A stretch of DNA of 25,416 nt from Solirubrobacterales bacterium (GTDB taxonomy: Bacteria > Actinomycetota > Thermoleophilia > Solirubrobacterales > Solirubrobacteraceae): the NCBI GenBank assembly GCA_003151895.1, contig PLYX01000017.1, forward strand, positions 1,891 to 27,306. The letters run 5' to 3'. Positions within the stretch are counted from its first letter, which is position 1. The number at the start of each line of letters is the position of its first letter. Below the pieces are notes generated by a model. That model did no database searches, was not told the DNA's origin, and saw only the letters and a program-made list of their open reading frames with translations. A program made the translations under genes and the position numbers. Shown here one piece after another: positions 21,820 to 25,416 of this stretch.

Positions 21820-22614
21820 ATGAGTCGTGAGGCCGCGATCGAGCAGCATGCCTCGGTGGAGGACGCTGAGCTGGTCCATGGCAAGCGGATCGTCGTTGTC
21901 ATGCCCGCGTATAACGCTGCTCAGACACTCGAACTAACCTACCGGGACATACCACTAGAGTGGGTAACGAGGGTCATTCTTGTCGACGACGCATCACGCG
22001 ACGAGACTCTGGAGGTGGCGGGTGAACTTCCCTTGGAGATAATCAAGCACCATCGCAATGTCGGCTACGGCGGCAATCAGAAGACCTGCTATACGGCGGC
22101 GCTGCGAGAGGGTGCGGATGTGGTGGTCATGCTTCATCCTGACGGCCAGTACGACCCCCGCCTGCTCCCCGCGCTTGTGCGCCCGATCCTGCGTGGCGAG
22201 GCGGACATGGTGCTCGGCTCTCGCTTTCTGGATCCTGGGGGTGCGCGTGCGGGAGGGATGCCCCTCTACAAGTACATATCCAACCGCTTTCTGACGACGG
22301 TGGAGAGCTGGGTGTTGAGACAACGCTTCAGCGAGTTGCACACTGGCTATCGAGCATATAGCCGGGAGTTCCTTGAAACCGTTCCCTATCTGCGCAACGC
22401 AAATGACTTTGTCTTTGATACTCAGATGATCGCTCAGGCGATCCACTGGAGGCAGCGAATCGTTGAGGTGCCGGTCGCGACCAAGTACTTCCCGGAGGCC
22501 TCTTCGGCGTCGCTCCAGCAGAGCATCGTGTATGGGATCAAGACACTCGTGACGGTCGGGCGACTCGCTCTACATAGGTTGCGGATCCTGCGGTCACGTC
22601 TTTTCAGCGAGTGA
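21820..22614 (+). CDS. GT2 glycosyltransferase, DPM1-like
   Basis: A 264-residue single-domain protein with the motifs of dolichol/polyprenyl-phosphate sugar transferases: IVVVMPAYNAAQTLELTYRD, VTRVILVDDASRDETLEVAG, IIKHHRNVGYGGNQKTC, VVVMLHPDGQYDPRLLPALV (metal and donor site) and MVLGSRFLDPGGARAGGMPL. It lacks the C-terminal membrane helices of the GtrB type. ATG 21820 is preferred over the upstream in-frame ATG at 21691 because AAGGGA lies in Shine-Dalgarno position and residues before it are not GT-like. It lies 40 bp behind the second GT-C gene and is probably co-transcribed with it. Its last 21 bases overlap the convergent gene. Predicted role: transfer of a sugar from a nucleotide donor to polyprenyl phosphate. 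Confidence 0.85.
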   Translation: MSREAAIEQHASVEDAELVHGKRIVVVMPAYNAAQTLELTYRDIPLEWVTRVILVDDASRDETLEVAGELPLEIIKHHRNVGYGGNQKTCYTAALREGADVVVMLHPDGQYDPRLLPALVRPILRGEADMVLGSRFLDPGGARAGGMPLYKYISNRFLTTVESWVLRQRFSELHTGYRAYSREFLETVPYLRNANDFVFDTQMIAQAIHWRQRIVEVPVATKYFPEASSASLQQSIVYGIKTLVTVGRLALHRLRILRSRLFSE

Positions 22615-23571
22615 CCGCGGGTGGCGCGAGTTGTAGTGCAGCAGGAACGCGCCGACGAGCACGAAGGGCACGAAGTTGACGAGGTGCAGGACGAGGGCGT
22701 AGGGCAGTGCGGAGGAGTGCGGGATGCCGTACGCGCGCAACGCGATGAGCGCGGCGCCCTCGAACACGCCTACTGCGGCGGGCGGGGATGGGAGGATCAT
22801 GCTGAGCCCGATCGCCACGGCGACGAGCACGCCGCAGGCGAATGGGAGATGCAGGTGGAAGGCGACGGTCACGACGTATGCAACCAGCCCCGTGAGCATC
22901 CAGGAGACGATCGTCCACACGAAGGCCTCCAGCGCGAGCCCCGGATGACGCAGTCCGCTGAGACCGTGCGTGAGCTCGGTGACGGTGTGCTCCAGGCGCT
23001 CACCGGAGAACAGCGACAGCCGTCCAAGCGGGCGCAGCAGCAAGCGCAGCGGACGATCGCCATAGACAGCGAGCACGATTGCGGCGGCCGCGATCAGCAC
23101 GGCGAGCACGATCGCGGCGAGCGCCGCGGCGCCGAACCAGCTCACGTGCGGGAGCCAGTGCTCGGCGGCGAAGAAGATGACGAGGATCGCGAACACGTCA
23201 TACAGGCGCTCGAGCACGACGGTGCCGACGATCTCCACGGGCGTGTTGGTGCTCCGCTGGGTGAGCACCACGACACGCGCCGCTTCGCCGGCACGCGCGG
23301 GCATGATGTTGTTGTAGAGGTAGCCCACCAGCATCGCGTTTGCCACCACTCCCACGGGGGGGCGGCGCCCGCGGGCGAACAGCGAGCGCCAGCGCAACGC
23401 CCGCGTCAGACCGCTCAGGCCGAAGGCGATCAGCGCCGCGATGAGCCACCAATAGTCGCTCGTGCGCAGCGCGCGCCAAGCCAACGAGAGGTTGATGTTG
23501 CTGAACGCGATATAGGAGAACACGAGCGTGACGACGGCCGTCACGACGTAGAGCAACAGGCGCGAGCCCAT
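22594..23571 (-). CDS. UPF0104/LPG-synthase-TM-type membrane protein (flippase-like)
   Basis: At least 325 residues with some eight membrane helices: LLLYVVTAVVTLVFSYIAFS, WWLIAALIAFGLSGLTRALR, a YLYNNIMPARAGEAARVVVL segment, IVGTVVLERLYDVFAILVIF, ALAAIVLAVLIAAAAIVLAV and AIGLSMILPSPPAAVGVFEG. The N-N-I-M-P-A-R-A-G-E motif with the following R and the P-S-P-P-A-A-V-G-V-F-E motif are the hallmarks of the family that includes the membrane half of MprF and the archaeal AglD. Members in glycan loci are thought to move or modify lipid-linked sugars. The ATG at 23571 lacks a good ribosome-binding site. The frame stays open up to 23910, and residues LELCKRHIHYLDEVLVEDRE just upstream look partly coding, so a GTG or TTG start further up is possible. 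Confidence 0.8.
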   Translation of the reverse strand: MGSRLLLYVVTAVVTLVFSYIAFSNINLSLAWRALRTSDYWWLIAALIAFGLSGLTRALRWRSLFARGRRPPVGVVANAMLVGYLYNNIMPARAGEAARVVVLTQRSTNTPVEIVGTVVLERLYDVFAILVIFFAAEHWLPHVSWFGAAALAAIVLAVLIAAAAIVLAVYGDRPLRLLLRPLGRLSLFSGERLEHTVTELTHGLSGLRHPGLALEAFVWTIVSWMLTGLVAYVVTVAFHLHLPFACGVLVAVAIGLSMILPSPPAAVGVFEGAALIALRAYGIPHSSALPYALVLHLVNFVPFVLVGAFLLHYNSRHPRSLAEKT

Positions 23572-23845
23572 GGCCGGCGGCCAGCCGGGTACTCGTGGCA
23601 GGCGACGCCACCTGCTCTGCCGCTTGTAGGTCACGGCCGCGGGGTCGCCGATCTGGGGCTCTCGATCTTCCACGAGCACCTCGTCAAGGTAGTGGATATG
23701 CCTCTTGCACAGCTCTAACCGGTGGCGGGGCAGTACAGCCGGTGCGCCACGGCGGTGGAGGGCATCAGCCGGCGGGGGGCAGCAGGTGCAGCGCCGGTCT
23801 GGTGCTCTGAAGCTCGTGCGCGGAACGCTCCAGATCTTGGCGTGC

Positions 23846-24997
23846 TCAACCGTCCTTCCAGGCGAAGTAGCCGGGCTTCTTGGTGCCGTCAGTTTCGATG
23901 AGGCCCCCATAGGAGACGGGTGGTTCGTCGTAGAGATGGATCCAGCCGACCGAGTAGATGCTCGACAGCTGGCTGGCTATGCGCAGCCCGGCGGTGATCC
24001 ACCGAGCCTGGAGGAGGGGTTCCGCGAAGTATGTGAACTCTTCGTCGGGTTTGGTGGGGATCGTCCACTCCGAGAGGAAAAGCTTGGGATGAGGATCGCC
24101 GGGCCTGCCGAAGTAGCGGTTGACAAGCGTGGTCAGGCGCCCGAGGTCGGAGAAGCCAATCGACTGGTCGATCGTGGGCGGGTCGGCGAGGTTCGGTTCG
24201 CGCGCGGTGAACGGATTGTGCCCGTACATGTCCAGCCGGGGAGGCATGCCGTCGGGCAAGCGCATGTTTTCGATCCACTGCTGTGTGGAGATCTCCCCGC
24301 CGCTGAAAGTCATCCCGCCGATCACCAGATTGGAGCGGCTGACGCTCTTCAGAGCGCTGTACGCGGCGTCGAGGATCCGCGCGTAGCGGTGCGGGGCCGA
24401 GCGCTGGTGGACGTTCAGCTTGGCAAACCGCTTGGCGGGGTCCAGCGGCTCGAAGTTATGCGAGCGTGACGGCTCGCCCCAGATCATCCACAGGTGTACT
24501 GACGGGTAGCGCTTGGACGCGGCGATCGCGAAGTTGGCGTAGTCCTGGGGATTTCTTGGCGCCCAGTTCCAAGGCTTGCCGCCGTTGGCCCACGGGGGCG
24601 CGCCGATGATCTGCAGGGCCACCTGCATGTGGTAGCGCTTGGCTTCGGCCACGGCCGAGGTGACCTCGGCGGGCCAGGCGTAGGCCGGGTCGTTGGGGTT
24701 GCGCGGGTTGCGGGGACGCCGTAGGGCGACCGACGCCCAGGGGATGGCGTCCTCGTAGATCTTGATGCCCAGGTCCTGGTAGATCGGGAAGCGGGAGGCC
24801 CCATCATGGATGCCTGGTCCCCACATCGCCTTCAGGTCGGCGGCTCGAGCGCCAGTGGCGCCTGCGAAGATGAAGAGCGCGATAAAGACGACCACTACAC
24901 GGAGCACATGGCTGCCTCGCTGTCTATCATCCTTCGCCCGGCGTGGGCGGTAAACCACCGAGGCATCCTTCCCAGCTGATACCCGCGTTCTAATCAT
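23846..24997 (-). CDS. Secreted clan-A-like (TIM-barrel) glycoside hydrolase
   Basis: A 383-residue protein. AGGAG lies five bases before ATG 24997. A basic head (1-31) and hydrophobic core VLRVVVVFIALFIFAGATGA form a signal peptide with likely cleavage after GARA (52). The mature part resembles (beta/alpha)8 hydrolases of the GH5/GH39 type: strand DLGIKIYEDAIPWASV, AEAKRYHMQVALQIIGAPPW, then LWMIWGEPSRSHNF with the likely acid/base Glu175 in W-G-E-P (usual W-N-E-P), and later KLFLSEWTIPT with the likely nucleophile Glu310. Expected location is outside the membrane or in the wall. Within the locus it could trim or release the polymer. The family number and substrate cannot be told from reading. 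Confidence 0.75.
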   Translation of the reverse strand: MIRTRVSAGKDASVVYRPRRAKDDRQRGSHVLRVVVVFIALFIFAGATGARAADLKAMWGPGIHDGASRFPIYQDLGIKIYEDAIPWASVALRRPRNPRNPNDPAYAWPAEVTSAVAEAKRYHMQVALQIIGAPPWANGGKPWNWAPRNPQDYANFAIAASKRYPSVHLWMIWGEPSRSHNFEPLDPAKRFAKLNVHQRSAPHRYARILDAAYSALKSVSRSNLVIGGMTFSGGEISTQQWIENMRLPDGMPPRLDMYGHNPFTAREPNLADPPTIDQSIGFSDLGRLTTLVNRYFGRPGDPHPKLFLSEWTIPTKPDEEFTYFAEPLLQARWITAGLRIASQLSSIYSVGWIHLYDEPPVSYGGLIETDGTKKPGYFAWKDG

Positions 24998-25207
24998 CTT
25001 GCTCCTCTCGCCACTCGATCGATCCGGAACACTATTGACCTCGAGCCTTGCCCATGCCACCTCGACCCCCAGTCGAGGGACCGCGATGTCCCCGATGGGC
25101 CACTGCCGTGGCGACTTATGCGATCCTGTTCCGCGTGATGCGCCGGGATCGTCAGGGGCGAGAAGGGTCAGCCGCATGCCTTGGCGCTACGACTACAAAA
25201 GGATGAG

Positions 25208-25214
25208 GGAGGTG
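25208..25214 (+). promoter_or_regulatory. Strong Shine-Dalgarno sequence preceding a non-standard start
   Basis: GGAGGTG is a perfect complement of the 16S rRNA tail. The codon five bases downstream that is in frame with the epimerase is ATC (25220), not ATG, GTG or TTG. Confidence 0.55.
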
Positions 25215-25219
25215 GCAGG

Positions 25220-25416
25220 ATCACTAGCGGCAAACGCATACTAGTAACTGGCGGCGGCGGCTTCATCGGGTCCCATCTGGCCAAGCGCCTGGTCGGCCTC
25301 GGACACCGGGTCACGATCCTCGACAACTTTTCGACTGGACGCCGCTCGAACCTGGAGGCGCTTGCGTCTGACGTCGAGATCATCGAGGGAGACATACAGA
25401 GCTACGAGCGGGCTTT
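25220..25416 (+). CDS. NAD-dependent sugar-nucleotide epimerase/dehydratase, N-terminal part (runs off the window)
   Basis: The frame reads (I/M)TSGKRILVTGGGGFIGSH, then LAKRLVGLGHRVTILDNFST and GRRSNLEALASDVEIIEGDI before the window ends. T-G-G-G-G-F-I-G is the NAD-binding loop, and L-D-N-F-S-T-G the second strand with its acidic residue, typical of UDP-glucose 4-epimerase-like extended SDRs. The start is ambiguous. The family start should fall just before K-R-I-L-V-T-G, where a perfect GGAGGTG lies five bases before an ATC codon (25220). The nearest standard in-frame start is TTG at 25181. It diverges from the secreted hydrolase gene. Confidence 0.8.
   Translation, partial: MTSGKRILVTGGGGFIGSHLAKRLVGLGHRVTILDNFSTGRRSNLEALASDVEIIEGDIQSYERA

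Noticed and set aside
22621..23718. 365-codon plus-strand frame rich in His, Glu, Gln and Arg
   Set aside because: It is the complement of the membrane-protein gene; the composition is what hydrophobic codons give on the opposite strand.
23572..23845. N-terminal extension of the UPF0104-type gene
   Set aside because: Part of it (LELCKRHIHYLDEVLVEDRE) could be coding, but no good start or ribosome-binding site supports a specific longer form, so only the safe start is annotated.

Overview
The window is high-GC DNA with actinobacterial habits: GTG and TTG starts, overlapping stop/start codons, and several genes with a TANNNT-like -10 box six or seven bases before the start codon, which suggests leaderless mRNAs. 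I see no rRNA, tRNA, CRISPR array or phage structural gene. The exact lineage cannot be fixed by reading alone. A soil actinobacterium, for example of the Thermoleophilia/Solirubrobacterales type, is a guess.

Bases 1-6,800 are a patchwork accessory island of toxin-antitoxin, defence-like and broken genes. In order: the tail of an IS110-family transposase fused onto the end of a Phd/YefM-type antitoxin gene; a DUF1016/YhcG-type nuclease fragment cut at both ends; a small three-helix membrane protein; a frameshifted unknown gene; a complete hepT-mntA (type VII) toxin-antitoxin pair with a recognisable leaderless promoter and inverted repeat; a VapC-like PIN toxin without a normal VapB; a Schlafen/AlbA_2-type regulator with a C-terminal winged helix; a methyltransferase tail; and a DUF5678-like/retropepsin-like pair. 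The regulator gene has CTACTG-type inverted repeats both at its own start and in the short gap before the PIN toxin gene. This suggests one regulator controlling itself and the toxin.

Bases 6,990-7,934 are a scar in which a GT4 glycosyltransferase fragment is fused in frame to an internally deleted IS5-family transposase. It marks the border to the second half.

Bases 8,024-25,416 are a surface-polysaccharide (exopolysaccharide or cell-wall glycan) locus. It encodes a 1,197-residue protein with three successive glycosyltransferase domains, a pyruvyltransferase-GT2 fusion, a SAM methyltransferase with a helical tail, a CDP-tyvelose-epimerase-like SDR, two GT-C-like membrane proteins, a methyltransferase-GT2 fusion, a DPM1-like GT2, a flippase-like UPF0104/LPG-synthase membrane protein, an exported clan-A-like glycoside hydrolase, and the start of another sugar-nucleotide epimerase. 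A plausible reading is: epimerases make the nucleotide sugars; cytoplasmic GT2/GT4/GT8 domains assemble and methyl- or pyruvyl-decorate the glycan; DPM-like GT2 proteins charge a polyprenyl carrier used by the GT-C proteins outside the membrane; and the secreted hydrolase trims the product. Gene order alternates strands, with two convergent 3' overlaps and two translationally coupled pairs.
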